Source of the DNA: Tomocerus qinae
Lineage: Eukaryota > Arthropoda > Collembola > Entomobryomorpha > Tomoceridae
Direction of reading: 5' to 3'
Assembly (NCBI GenBank): GCA_020055645.1
Contig: CM034549.1
Span: 23,953,930-24,017,929, forward strand
DNA length: 64,000 nucleotides
Shown: positions 24,659 to 36,180 of the stretch, in pieces
Position numbering within the stretch: position 1 is the first letter of the stretch
Layout: each line of letters starts with the position of its first letter
Notes under the pieces: generated by a model
Told to the model about the DNA's origin: nothing
The model's input: only the letters and a program-made list of their open reading frames with translations
The model's database searches: none
Made by a program: the position numbers and the translations under genes

Positions 24659-27600
24659 ATGAAGAAAAGCCAGGGAGACCGAAGTCCCGAAGAAAAGAGT
24701 GGTAAAAGTGGTAAGTTGTCTTATTTCTTTGCAAAGAAAGGCTAGGTAGATATCTTCCAAAGAACATGATACTTTCACTCATTTTATTGTGCTACTTTCA
24801 GCAAGGTGAAAGTGACGTGTTGTTTTAAAAATGGCATGACAGAAGCTTCCATAAGATAAGAAGTACGATTTCATTTGTATGAGGAAAGTTTCCTTCCGTA
24901 GAGTAGATGGTCATGAATTGTCTATGAAATTTCAGAGGAGCCAGATAGTACTACTAGAACCACAGAGAAATCAGAGAGAAATTCTCAGAATGACCAATTG
25001 AGAAATTTGCTGGATTTGACAGCCAATAATTGCATCTTTTGCAAGGAGTTCATCCCCAATCTCAACCCTCAAGAATTTATTCGCCATCTTAAATTATGCA
25101 CCATTGTAAATCCACAACCCATATTCGTGGGAATACCATTTAGCACTTGGGAGCTGCCAAAGATGGAGGGCAATCAAAGATCTAATGATGTGCCCGCTGC
25201 AAGAGGAAGAACGTTGTCAATGCTCTTGGAGGAACCTCCCGAGTCCTTACAGATTAACCGCGTTACTCCCTCAACATCTAGAGGCATTCAAAACGAGTCA
25301 TCATCATCACAGAGTAACTTTCTTTCTTTGTCGTTGTCAACACCCAAACGGGACCAAGAGGAAAATGACTCTGAGTCTAGCTCGAGTGAAGACAAGGATT
25401 TACCTACAGAGTTCCCAGGTACTTCCTTTAGTCTGGTTCAATATGACACTGCTGATGAGGGCAATAGTTCTCACCAAGAAGATGCCCCAAAGGAAATGAC
25501 TTCTCAATCAAAGCAGAAACCTAAAAATTCCGAAAATGAAAAACCAGCAGAAACAAAAAGTCGCAGACCAGAAGATGAAAATTCGAATATAAGCGACATA
25601 AGTGAAGCTGAACCCTTAGAATTATATGCAGGAAGCAGCACAGAAAGTCAGAGTGAGATGGATCAAGAATCTTTAACAGCCGACGAAGCACCCGACTATT
25701 CTAAATTGGAAACTGCTATTATAGGGGATTCAGAAGCAGAAGCATCACTTGGCAATGCTAAGTGTGATACACCGGCTGAAACTGAGAAAAGAGGAAACTC
25801 GCCAGTGAATACTGAGAATGAAAACTCATCTGAGAATACTAACGAGGAAAAGTCGTCTTATAGCCCTGAAAGGGAAAATTCAACAGGAAACAGTGAAAAT
25901 GAAAAGCACGAAAACATCCAAGAGAAATATAAAAGAAAATCTAAAAAGAAAAATCACAAAAAAAACACAAAACAGAGAAAATCACAAAAAAGTCGGAAAA
26001 GAGAAATGACACCAGAGGAATCTGAAAAGAATATTTCTACCGAAACTTCGGAACAGGATTATTCCTCGGAAAGTTCTAAAAGTGGACGTTCGCCAGGGGA
26101 TACTTACAGCGAGAAAAATTCATGCTATAATTCTGAAAAAGGCAATCCTACCTTAGAAAGTGAAAAATCTCAACATTCTGACAATGAAAAATCAAATGAG
26201 TCAAAGTACACTGATAAGGAAAACCTAACACAGGATGATTCAGAAAATTCTGAAAGGGAACAGTCTCCCCATAATGAGGAGACAGAAAATAATGACAAAG
26301 AAAAATCTAAAGACAATGAAGCAACTACCAGCAAGGAACAACCACAAGATGAATCAGAAAACACTGATAAAGAACAATCTTCCCAAAACGATGATAAGAC
26401 GGAAAATGAAAATTCGTCGCAAAACGAAGATAATAGTGACAAGGAAAATACGTCGGACAATGAAGACAATGCAGATAAGGATCTTTCTTCGCAAAATGAA
26501 GAAAACACGATACAGGATGAAGACACGGACAAGGAACACCCATCCCAAGATGAATCAGAAAACCCTGATTTGGACAAGGAACAGTCATCGCAAAATGATG
26601 AATCAAACACTGACAAGGGAAACTCATCCCAAGATGAATCAGAAAACAATAAAAATGATCATTCTCCAAACATTAACGATTCAGAAAGTACACAAAAGGA
26701 GAATTCTCCAGAACATGATGAATCAGAGACTATTCAAAATGGAAATTCATCAGATGAATCTAAGAGTGTTGAATATGAAATTTTGAAAAATCCCGATTCC
26801 AAACACTTTGAAAATACATCTGGAATTGAAAAGATATCAAGTCCTGATGAGTCACAAAATACCATAAGCGAATCAAGCAGTGAAGAAATAAACATGGAAT
26901 CAATGGAAATTGAAGTGGGTGAAATAAAAATACAAGAGAATCGTGAGTGTGAGTCCGAAATGATTGAAGATGTAGAAATGGAAGAAATAACAAACTCAGC
27001 TGAAAATCGAGGAAGCTCAGTAAGCAACCAAACAAACGAATTCAGCCATATCCACTACAAAAATGGACCAAAAACTAAAAAATTCTATGAGCCAAAAGGG
27101 GCAAGGTTTAGGAAGAAATGGATGAAATCCGACTCTGAAATTGAAAGGGACGAATTTGAAGAAATTTCAAATTTTATACCCACTTGGGCAAGAAGGAAGC
27201 CCAAACTATTCCCCACAATAGATAAAATGAAATCACATGCAGACGAAAACGGTATTGAAAGTACTTCGGAGATGCACCCCACGAGCACCACTGTTGAAAA
27301 CATAGTAAAGACACCTGAGCCGGTTGGATGGGAAAACAGTTGCAAAAACGTCAATGACAATGGAAAGCGTACTTACGAAAAATTTGAACAAGATCATAAC
27401 GATAACAGCTTACCAATAGAATCCATAGATCCGAAAGGTAGTCAAATGTGGTTAAGATCTTCCAATGTGGCTGCAGCAACGTCTGTTAAAAGCTCTCTTG
27501 GTTTCTCCAACAATGCGAAGAAATTGCCACTCGTAAATGAAACTGCAAAAGCAGCCAAAGTGAGTCCCCTTCCCAAACCAAAGAAGAAAAAGCTAAGAAA

Positions 27601-30600
27601 AAAGAAAAGCAGGCGCCGCGGTTCAGATCCTATTTCAGATGAAGATGACATGGCAAATTATGACACATCAAAATCTGGAAGTGAACAGAATCAGAATGGA
27701 ATCTTTCCTGGTCCATCGTGGGTAAGCAAATTGCCTAAATTTGTCAAGAAGAAGAACGTGAAAAGGAGGGCTAAAAGACCACGCCTGAAACCGAATACTT
27801 ATCCTAAATATTCCAGAAAAGATTTAGAATCCAAGGTTTTCAAGTGGATGGAATCTGTTCCGAATCCTGTACCACCTTCTACAAAAGAAAATGCAGACGA
27901 ATCTGGACAACCAGAACCTTCCAGTACTTCTGTAAAACTTCAACAGGATATTGAAGAGGATAATAATATGGAGATTTCTCTAGATACTTCTGCTCAGCCA
28001 TCTTTACCACCTGAGAATTCCTCGCCGTCAAATAGGAAAGTTGCCCCAAAAACAAAAGGGAGTTTGAAAGAATATCCGGTGATTGATTTAACTTGCGATT
28101 CTCCCGACGACCAAGTATCTTCAAAACTTGCCGAACCCCCAAAATTAAACGTGGCTTGCACCATAACACTTATTCCCCACTCCGACTCAGATGCCGGCTT
28201 AAAAGAATTGAGGAATGAACAAGAAATGGAAATAGAGGATGCAGAAAATGAAGGGGCCGAATGTACTACTGATTTAAATGGCCAGTCTATGGTGGAAAAT
28301 CACGAGGAAGCAAAGACAGCTGCACATGAAGAAATTGAAAATGAGGAAAATTATCAAGCTGCTATTGAAAACGGGATTAATGAAGTACAGCTGGCTGAAA
28401 ATAATTTCGGTGGCGGAGATAAGGATGAAGATATTCTTCAAATGCTGAATGTTGTGGATATCATTGACGAAACAAGATTGAGTGTCCAACTTGCCATATG
28501 GAACATTATACGATATCTTGATAATCGCTTCTTGAATTTTCTTAATGATGACGACTACTCAGAATTTCATCTTTCTCCTTACGCTCAACAACCAAAAGTC
28601 GACACTACAGAAAATAATGATACCGAAGAAGGTTCAACTTCAGCTGTCAATGAACAAGGAGCCATAGCTGCATCAATTCCTAATGATCCAGCTGCAAATC
28701 TCACACAACTCAAAAATGTAAAAGTCCTTACAAATAGTGAAGGGGAAAAGTCTACGCTTACCGAAACTGAATTGGCTTTGCATTCAAAGCCCCTCCCTGG
28801 ATTTAAAGATCTTAAACAGCCTACTTCATTGGCTCCAAAATTGGCTGAATCTTTATCAGCAATTTCATCGCAAAATACTGCATTCAAATCAATGCCATTT
28901 ATGGAATTGCCAGACAACAATTTCGAACCACGATCAGCAGCTCCAGAAGAATTTACGTTGCCCGTCTCTGCTCTAGAACCACAATCATCATACGTATCTA
29001 CTATTTCTTCTCAAGAATTAACACCAGCTGCTACTGCTTTGATCCCTACTCCTGAATTTTCAGAACCTACTTTCACTGTTACTCCTCCGGTTTTGCAAAT
29101 ACCTACAGGGTCTACTCCCCTTCCGGATTTGATAACAGATAATTTGCCAACCTCTACTCAAGATTTACAGGAATCTGCTTTACAAGTCCCAATTCCAGAA
29201 TTGCCAATTGAATATCCTCAAGAATTATATCCATCTAATTTGTCATATTCTGCTCCAGTAGGGCCTCTACGATGTATTCCCGAAGTGCAGGAGCCTAACA
29301 TGCCAATATCTGTTTCTCTTCCGGAGCTGTCAGTGAGACGTGTTCCGAAATTGCTAACAACTACATCGCGATTTTCTCCTAAGGAAGTGTCTTTGAGATA
29401 TTTTCCCGAATTACAAGTATCTGCGATACCCATTCCTGTCCTGGAACAACCGCAGCAAACTGTTTCGGAATTACCTGGATTTTCATCGCTTACTGCGTCA
29501 CTTCATGGTATGCCAGAAGAGTCGCTTTTAACAGTTTCTCCTGCAGAAAGGGTACGACAAAATTCTACAGACTTACAAGCACCCTTTATGCCAAACTCTT
29601 CTCCAGAATGGTGTCTACGAAATTCTGAAGATTTACATGGAAACTTTCTCCCAGTTATTTCTCCAGGGTCACGGCGAAATTCAGTAATTTTTAGATTTCC
29701 GCCATCTTGTTATCAACCAGGGTCACTGCGAAATCCAGAATTTCGTCGACGAAATTCAGCAGAATATCCGGCAATTTGTCATCCATCATTGTCACTGCGA
29801 TATCCAGAAATTCGTAGACGAAATTCAGCAGAAATGCCCCCAATTTGTCATCTACCAGTGTCACTGCAAACTCTTCCACGAGAATCTCATTTTCAACCAA
29901 TTTCTCCTCCAGGAGCGTCTGTACTTACTCCTCAAGAGCAGCCACAGTCTTCGTTTCCAACATTTTCTCTTCCAGAGGGAACAAGGAGGCATTACCCCCA
30001 ACTGCCAAATTCTCCGCCAGGATTTCTAAGATCAGTCGCTTTTCCACCTCAGGTTCCAGAATCAAGGATAGTACCTCCATTATGGGATGCTGCGAATTCC
30101 GAATTATTACCAGTGAAAATTGAGCAATACAAAAATCCATTGCTACCACCCCATGGAGCTGATGAACAGCGACCACAGACATTCTACACTCATAATTCAG
30201 TCTCTTATTCCGAATGTGAGTCGCCCAGTTCTTCATATGCTGCATATCTGAGGCAAAATAGTCAATTACCTTGCTCAGAAGCCCAAAGACCTCAGAATTA
30301 CATGAACATCGCATATCCAAATGGGTCACTTCCGATTATCTCTACACAAAGGATGGAAGAAGTCAACCAAGACACGTTGAGTGCATTTACATCCCGACTG
30401 ACAGGTAAATACATTTTACTCCAATTAGCACTTAGAGATTTATCAGGTACATAAGATGTATTGTAGGGCAAAAGCACGTAGTCTAACTCGCATTACCGGG
30501 ATAAGCAATTCACGATGAGTCAAAATTACTTCCTTCCTTAGTATCTCTACAAACTTCTTGCAAAATAGTTAGCATAGAAAATATCTCACCTAATAAGTAG

Positions 30601-31756
30601 AAGCATCAGCATTTCAAAGACTTACACATACCATGTTAGAAGTTTTAATTTCCTGCCAAGTGCAAAGATGTTGGATGATAGAGTTAAGCTGCAAAGAAGT
30701 AGCACAAAGACTAAATAGCGATTTCTTTATTGATTTTCTGAATTTTACTATGTCATCAGAGGGAAAATATTTGGAAAACCAGGATTATGAATCAGTAGGG
30801 GGATACCCACGTTCCTTCGTAGAATTCCGTGTGTAAGTAGATTCTCAAAATATGGAAAAGTACGCAAAAGTACATCAAAATTAAAACAAGCCACCGAGCA
30901 GAGTACTTTTCTTTGAGTATAACGGAGTGAATACTCAATCATGACTGGTGGAAATAGTTTACACTAACGAAACTTGAAAAAATTATCAATAAATTCAAAC
31001 TGGTCGTTTACACTTATATAAATCTACTCAAATACACAAATCTACAAAGGCCGGCGAGTATACCCCTAGTGTATTTTTGTTACGTTAGATCATAAAAATT
31101 AAGTCGTAACTCCTCCATTCTTCATGCATTGCTTGTATCGGCTGAGTATACGTAATTTTTCATAGTTAAACCTATAATTTGTCTACATTTTTGTTATATT
31201 TACAGCGACCCAAGACCACAGTAGCAGAATTATAGTGGCCACCAGTCCACCACCGTTTGTCCAACCCATACAGCTCCCACACCAAAGTTTTCTTGCTCCC
31301 AATCCAACTGTATATGGTAGCACCTCAACAACGAACGAGTCTCAATATCAACTGTATCCGATTAGCCAAGTGGTAAGCTGTCCAACTACAGTCATCCATC
31401 ACGGGAATACAGTAAGGAATACTACAAATATTTATCAGGCTTCTCATATTCCTACTTGGACGAATCCGGGTATCCCAGCAAGCCCAAGCACAACTCATAT
31501 TTATCGCTGCCATTACAATCCGACCTGGAATCACATTCAGCAACCACCTGTGGTCCAACCTACTCCGGCACAGATACCTCATCACAGTCTCCAGATGCAG
31601 GCTCCGATTTACTTTGGGAACCCTTGTTGTCCCACTAATGGGAATGTGGCACAGGTAAGACCTCTACCTCCTCCGAAAAGGTCCAGGTCTATGCGAAATG
31701 GTCAAAGTTCATCTAAGTGTGACTTTGCCAAGAAAGGACGGTATGACAGCTTTTGA
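24659..31756 (+). CDS. Very large acidic low-complexity nuclear-type protein with C2HC motif and SIM
   Basis: Model: join(24659..24710, 24936..30404, 31206..31756), 6072 nt, 2023 aa. Both introns are GT..AG, in phase 1. The ATG at 24659 directly follows an in-frame TAA, and the exon encodes MKKSQGDRSPEEKSGKS. Residues 50-72 are C-x2-C-x14-H-x3-C, a zinc-finger-like motif. Residues ~130-710 are Ser/Glu/Asn/Asp-rich, with tandem DKEQSSQNDE-like repeats and a Lys/Arg island at ~346-376. More basic clusters lie at ~897-915 and ~955-970 (likely nuclear localisation). YPVIDLTCDSPDD at 1064-1076 fits a SUMO-interacting motif. Residues ~1340-1840 are Pro-rich with LPEL-like motifs and duplicated RRNSAE segments. 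The last exon is Pro/His/Tyr-rich and ends with a basic PPKRSRSMRNG stretch. No enzyme domain is seen. I infer a nuclear scaffold or chromatin protein. The family is unknown. The frame and introns are well supported; function is not. Confidence 0.85.
29666..29870 (+). repeat. 69-bp in-frame coding repeat (RRNSAE units)
   Basis: Within the large gene, GTCACTGCG starts at 29722 and 29791, and GTCACTGC again at 29860, exactly 69 bp (23 codons) apart. The units read RNPEFRRRNSAEYP and RYPEIRRRNSAEMP. An older diverged copy with RRNS precedes them at about 29666. RRNS fits a basophilic kinase site consensus (R-R-x-S). Confidence 0.7.
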
Positions 31757-34240
31757 CTCACTCTCCTTCAAAAGCGTCGCCTCTTCATTTCCATCACTTA
31801 AGTTGAAATGCAAACAACATTAACCAAAATAGACAATAATATGTACTTGATTAAAATAAGTACCTTATAAAATTAAATTACATACCTATGACATGTAGCA
31901 AATACCAACTGCATTTCTTGAATAATATTCTAAATGCTACTAGAGACTTTAAAAACCCAATCAGTGACAATTATAGTACCAATATAGATCTCCAATTTCT
32001 ATTTCAACAGTCCGACAATTCCATCGCTTTTCTACGGACAATTTCTAGGCAGATCTATCATGACCTCAGCAGTTCTACTGTTATATGTTGTTAGTAGCAT
32101 CAAAAACTCGTACAAGTACCTTGAACGGATTGACATTGATGTTGTTGGTGACATGATAGTTTATAGCAAAGAGTATAGATTATGTGTATTGGTAAATGTA
32201 TTACACCCTACCTGTATACTAATTAATTAGTCCTATGCTAACCAGGGTGCAGCTGTGCAGTAATGTTTTGTAAGGTAGTACCACGAGAATGCTAAAAGAG
32301 ATAAGGAAGAGCAAAGGTATTTCAGATTTAAGTGTGATTTCTGAAACTGTTTATCCCTGTAGCTCTCCACTGATCCTTAAGGCATATCACACCATGAAAT
32401 AATTTGCTCATACTTACAACTCTAAACCAATGTGTGTTTAAATTCTCACTTAAATATTTAACAGTCATATCCGTATCAACAGCATAAAGTGCGTAAAACT
32501 AACAATATAATAAGTAGCTGCCTCTCAATTATGACTAAAAATACCCCGAATTGGAATAGTTTGGCCTATATTTAAAATCTATCTACTAGGTACCAAAAAT
32601 ATTTTCCAAGTAACTAAATAAAACATTGCAAAAGATCTTTTTGAGAATGAGAACAATTAAGATGCTAGCATGTACCCTAGCAGTATTATACAATGACCAA
32701 AAAGAACTTCTATCCTTACTACTACCTACTGCACTTACCAGAGACGAAATATTAGACACCTATAACATACTAATGCAAAAGGTGTTGGCATTTGATAGTT
32801 TGTATTCGTGCATAATTCGATCTGTATGCACCAACATCAAACATGTATACAAAATACATGAACTTAAATGAGTACATCTGAAAATAATATCAATGTTTTC
32901 CTTCCTTGATGCAATAAGTTAGGTTACTTATTGCCATACGTCTTGGAAGGACTACAAAAAAGTAAGATTATAATTAGCATAAACGCTCTTGCGTCCTTTG
33001 AGCTAATCTTACTGTCTTATCATTTAGGAACATCTATTATCTATTCGGAAGAGGATAGTTATCTTATGTAGTAGTCATATAGTAGTAGGATCTTAGTAAT
33101 TGATATTTAATCCTGTAACGCTAATATTCTATGAAAGTCTGTAGCTTCCGTATTCTATATAGATGTAGGATTCATTTAAGCACTATCACTTGTGTGTGTA
33201 ATTTCATCGGGTTTGAATGTTTGGGAAATATTGGAGCGACTGTTTATGTAGTCATACTAGATCTAACTAAACTGCACAATGTACCCAGTAAACCGTGTAG
33301 AAGTCTTTATCCGTATCAATTTTAAATATATTTAGTCAAGTAAAAACACAAATTAATTAGTATTCCATAAAATGTGTACTAATTACATCAAAATGTCACA
33401 TAAAAAGGGAGGAGCCCTGTAAAATGTACACAATGTGGTGAATGAGGATTTTTTAGCATTCTTTGACATTTTAATTGAATGAGTTATGAGGTCCGTTTTG
33501 AGAATGTTGTCTTGTTTTCGGAGTTAATATCAGTTTCAATAATAATGTCAACTTTTAGCTAAAGAAGTACGCACTCAATCCCTAACATATAGCTGTAGTA
33601 GTTGTACTTGTAATATCTCATACATTTACTTGGCTTGTATTATGACAAATAACACAGCCAAAGCTCGTCATCTAACTTGTGATTTAAATAAGTACATACT
33701 TCATCTTGTTAGAAATAATGAGAAAAGTATTAGCTAAATTAAAATATCTATGTCTGTACTTAATTATCTACTGTGGAACTGTTGTTTAGTTTTTAGTTAC
33801 TGATATTTTTAGTTAAATCAAGTATGTTTCTTGGATTTTAGAATAGCGTAGTATATATATAATATAGTACGTATTTCTAAATAAGCAATTAAGTATACTA
33901 TTTTTATTACATACTAAACTAACTACATGACAGCTTCAACTGGGTGCATTATTCTTAAAAACCTGTAAAGATTATTATCATTATTATCGAAAACATAAGT
34001 TGATGATTCTTCTATTGCATTTGGTTTACCAGAAAATGCAAAATTTATCTTCTACCATAAGTACTTTCATTAATTAGAAATGACAACTATTTGAGATTGA
34101 GCACAATTAAGATAGAGGACATTTTGCCAAATAATCCATCTACAAATTAGAACTGAAATTGTTTTGCATAACGAGCATTTGTTTCATTTGTGAATTAACG
34201 TAGGCGTATTCCTAGTTACTTGCTAGTTACACTGACTATC
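31757..34240. other. Non-coding region after the large gene, with cruciform-like repeats
   Basis: ATTAAA at 31850-31855 is a possible poly(A) signal for the large gene. Inverted repeats lie at 32911-32934 (GCAATAAGT / ACTTATTGC) and 32961-33013 (AGTAAGATTA..AGC / GCTAATCTTACT). Nothing else is supported apart from the small frame listed next. Confidence 0.4.
32647..32871 (+). CDS. Possible small protein, unrecognised (74 aa)
   Basis: ATG at 32647 opens a 74-codon frame to TGA at 32869-32871. The first residues are MRTIKMLACTLAVLYNDQKE, followed by a leucine-rich segment and TRDEILDTYNILMQK. The mixture of charged and hydrophobic residues looks more helical and coding-like than the surrounding frames. 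There is no domain, no clear promoter and no splice context. It may be a chance open frame in AT-rich DNA. Confidence 0.18.
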   Translation: MRTIKMLACTLAVLYNDQKELLSLLLPTALTRDEILDTYNILMQKVLAFDSLYSCIIRSVCTNIKHVYKIHELK

Positions 34241-34245
34241 AAAAT

Positions 34246-34766
34246 TAATTAAGATTAGCTTTTTTAGCAAATTCCCTAAGGATCTGAGACGAATGGTCCT
34301 ACATTTAAATAGTAAATATAAAGAAGGAAGAACAGACCCCTACCTCAATACCGTATTTAGAAGTCGATTTCGGAGGGGGGCAATGACGTCATAGGCCCAT
34401 ATTTGCGCATTTTGTCGTATTTTGTCTGAAATGAGTAAAAAATAGCTTAAAAGTCACGAAGCGCGAAATTTTTTGGTATTTTGAGAACAAATTATCTTTT
34501 TTCTTGGATTTCGGGGGGGGGGCAATAACCCCCAGTGCCCCCCCTCAATACAACATTGGAAGGCCTTTAGAAATTTCACATTATCATTATTGCTTTTAAA
34601 GATATTCCAGTTTGAAAATTGCTAACCCGTATGCCTTATAACACAAAGACGAGAATCTGAAATGTAGCCTTCTATAGACAAGGGTCTGTTCTACCTTCTT
34701 TAGTAAATGTAGGACCATTCGTCTCAGATCCTTAGGGAATTTGCTTAAAACAGTTAACCTTAATTA
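34246..34766. mobile_element. 521-bp MITE-like element with long terminal inverted repeats
   Basis: A perfect 42-bp inverted repeat (34266-34307 and 34704-34745) begins AGCAAATTCCCTAAGGATCT. Outward the arms continue imperfectly to TAATTAAG / CTTAATTA at 34246 and 34766. Inward they continue after an indel through AAAGAAGG(A/T)AGAACAGACCC to about 34340 and 34680. The interior has two copies of TTTCGG(A/G)GGGGG(G)..CAAT(G/A)AC with long G and C runs and no open frame, so the element is non-autonomous. No target-site duplication was clear by eye, so the superfamily is not assigned. Confidence 0.75.
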
Positions 34767-35133
34767 CATTTATAACGTAACAAACGCCCGCGTTACGTTA
34801 ACATTATGGAAATCATTAGCTATTTAGTAATTTTATTTTAGTGCAGGCAGAGCCGATTCCTTGTTCAATTTTCTCAATTCCTTTTATCTATTATAGGTTA
34901 TTTCATACTCTTTTCATACTTGGATCTATATATTTAACTAAATATAGGATCAAAAACATACATTTACTAACAATTAACATTCTGATTGCAAAATCTGTTA
35001 AAATTGGCGTCTCGGCTTTCGAACTCTTGTCAATAAATATAGTCAATTTTAGGTGTGATGTTTGCTGTAATATAACATTGCTTAGTTTATGTAGTATGTT
35101 CATGATTAGTGAGTAAGGTAAAGGTATGACCTT

Positions 35134-35662
35134 TTGTGTTTGACCGGGAAGGTTTTTGATGTATTTTGACTGAAATTGTTTGGTTGTTGCTGACATTGTT
35201 GAGTACAGAGATACTTTTTGTAAATCTATTGTTGAGTAATACTTGCGCATCTCGGCAAGGCATATTTAAAAATAATTGGTTTCCAAATATTTGACTACTA
35301 GCAATTAAAAATCGTAGCAATTATTTAACTACTTGTACTACATTCAATCAGCGAAACAAATCGGAAAAGGATTGTTAAAACCTATTGGTGATTGTAGCAA
35401 TCAATCATTAGTCTTGATTTCTTACCGAAACTGGAGTCCCAATGACACATTTTCTTTCAAATACGTTAGTTGGATCTTTGTCATCAGATTTGTATGCGTG
35501 ATGATTGCATACAACATGTATGTACATATAGTATATGGCAGCAATGAACAATTTACCAAACATTGCAATAGCAATTTACTAAGCAATATCAGATACATCC
35601 AAGCAATTTCAGTCAACATCTATCAAAAACATTCCCGGTGGGATTGAAGGTGCCAAACACGA
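35134..35662. mobile_element. Fold-back element with diverged inverted repeats
   Basis: The left arm, about 35134-35200 (GTGTTTGACCGGGAAGGTTT, then TGACTGAAATTG), is repeated in reverse complement at about 35581-35662. There the order on the + strand is CAATTTCAGTCA, ATCAAAAAC, ATTCCCGGT and CCAAACAC. The arms are imperfect but collinear over roughly 70-80 bp. The interior has no domain-bearing frame. It is probably an old MITE. Confidence 0.6.
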
Positions 35663-35899
35663 TTTACCCCGAGAATATAATATGGGGGTCATGGGGTGGA
35701 AGTTTTGAGCAGGAATTGAGTATTGAAAATCAGTATTGATTCACTCTGATTTATAGTAGAGAAAGATGAATATGGGATTCGAAATTATGGGGTCTCTCTC
35801 CATGTGATGTTTGGTACAGAAAGTGAGTTTTGGTGCTGGGATTTTGGCGTGCTGGTTAAGGTTAATGTTGTCCTTTTAACGACCTAGTTTTAATTGATG

Positions 35900-36180
35900 T
35901 TTGGATATATACATTTTGGTGTACTACATTCGATGTTTGATGTGTCAATTTTGATGTTCCATATTCCCTGTATTTGAAGTAGCAACTTTAATGTATTTGA
36001 TGGAAACTTACGTGTATTTGGTGTATCAACTTAAATGTATTTGGTGTAACAACTTGAATCTAATAGGTCTAGTAACTTAAAAGTATTTGATGTGGAAACT
36101 TCAATGTATTAGATGCTATTCTGCATTTGAAGTAGAAATTATGTTGTTCGTTTTATGTAGAAATTAAGATGTTTTGTATT
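35900..36180. repeat. Degenerate 23-bp minisatellite
   Basis: About ten imperfect units of the type GTATTTGRTGTARCAACTTRAAT (R = purine) in tandem. The clearest run is from 35970 to about 36110. Flanking copies on both sides are more diverged. It is not coding. Confidence 0.7.

Noticed and set aside
26170..27035. Several 90-160-codon frames antisense to, or in another frame of, the large gene
   Set aside because: They mirror the Ser/Glu/Asp/Asn-rich codons of the true frame (GAA, TCA and GAT read backwards as Ser, Phe and Ile) and have no splice or start support.
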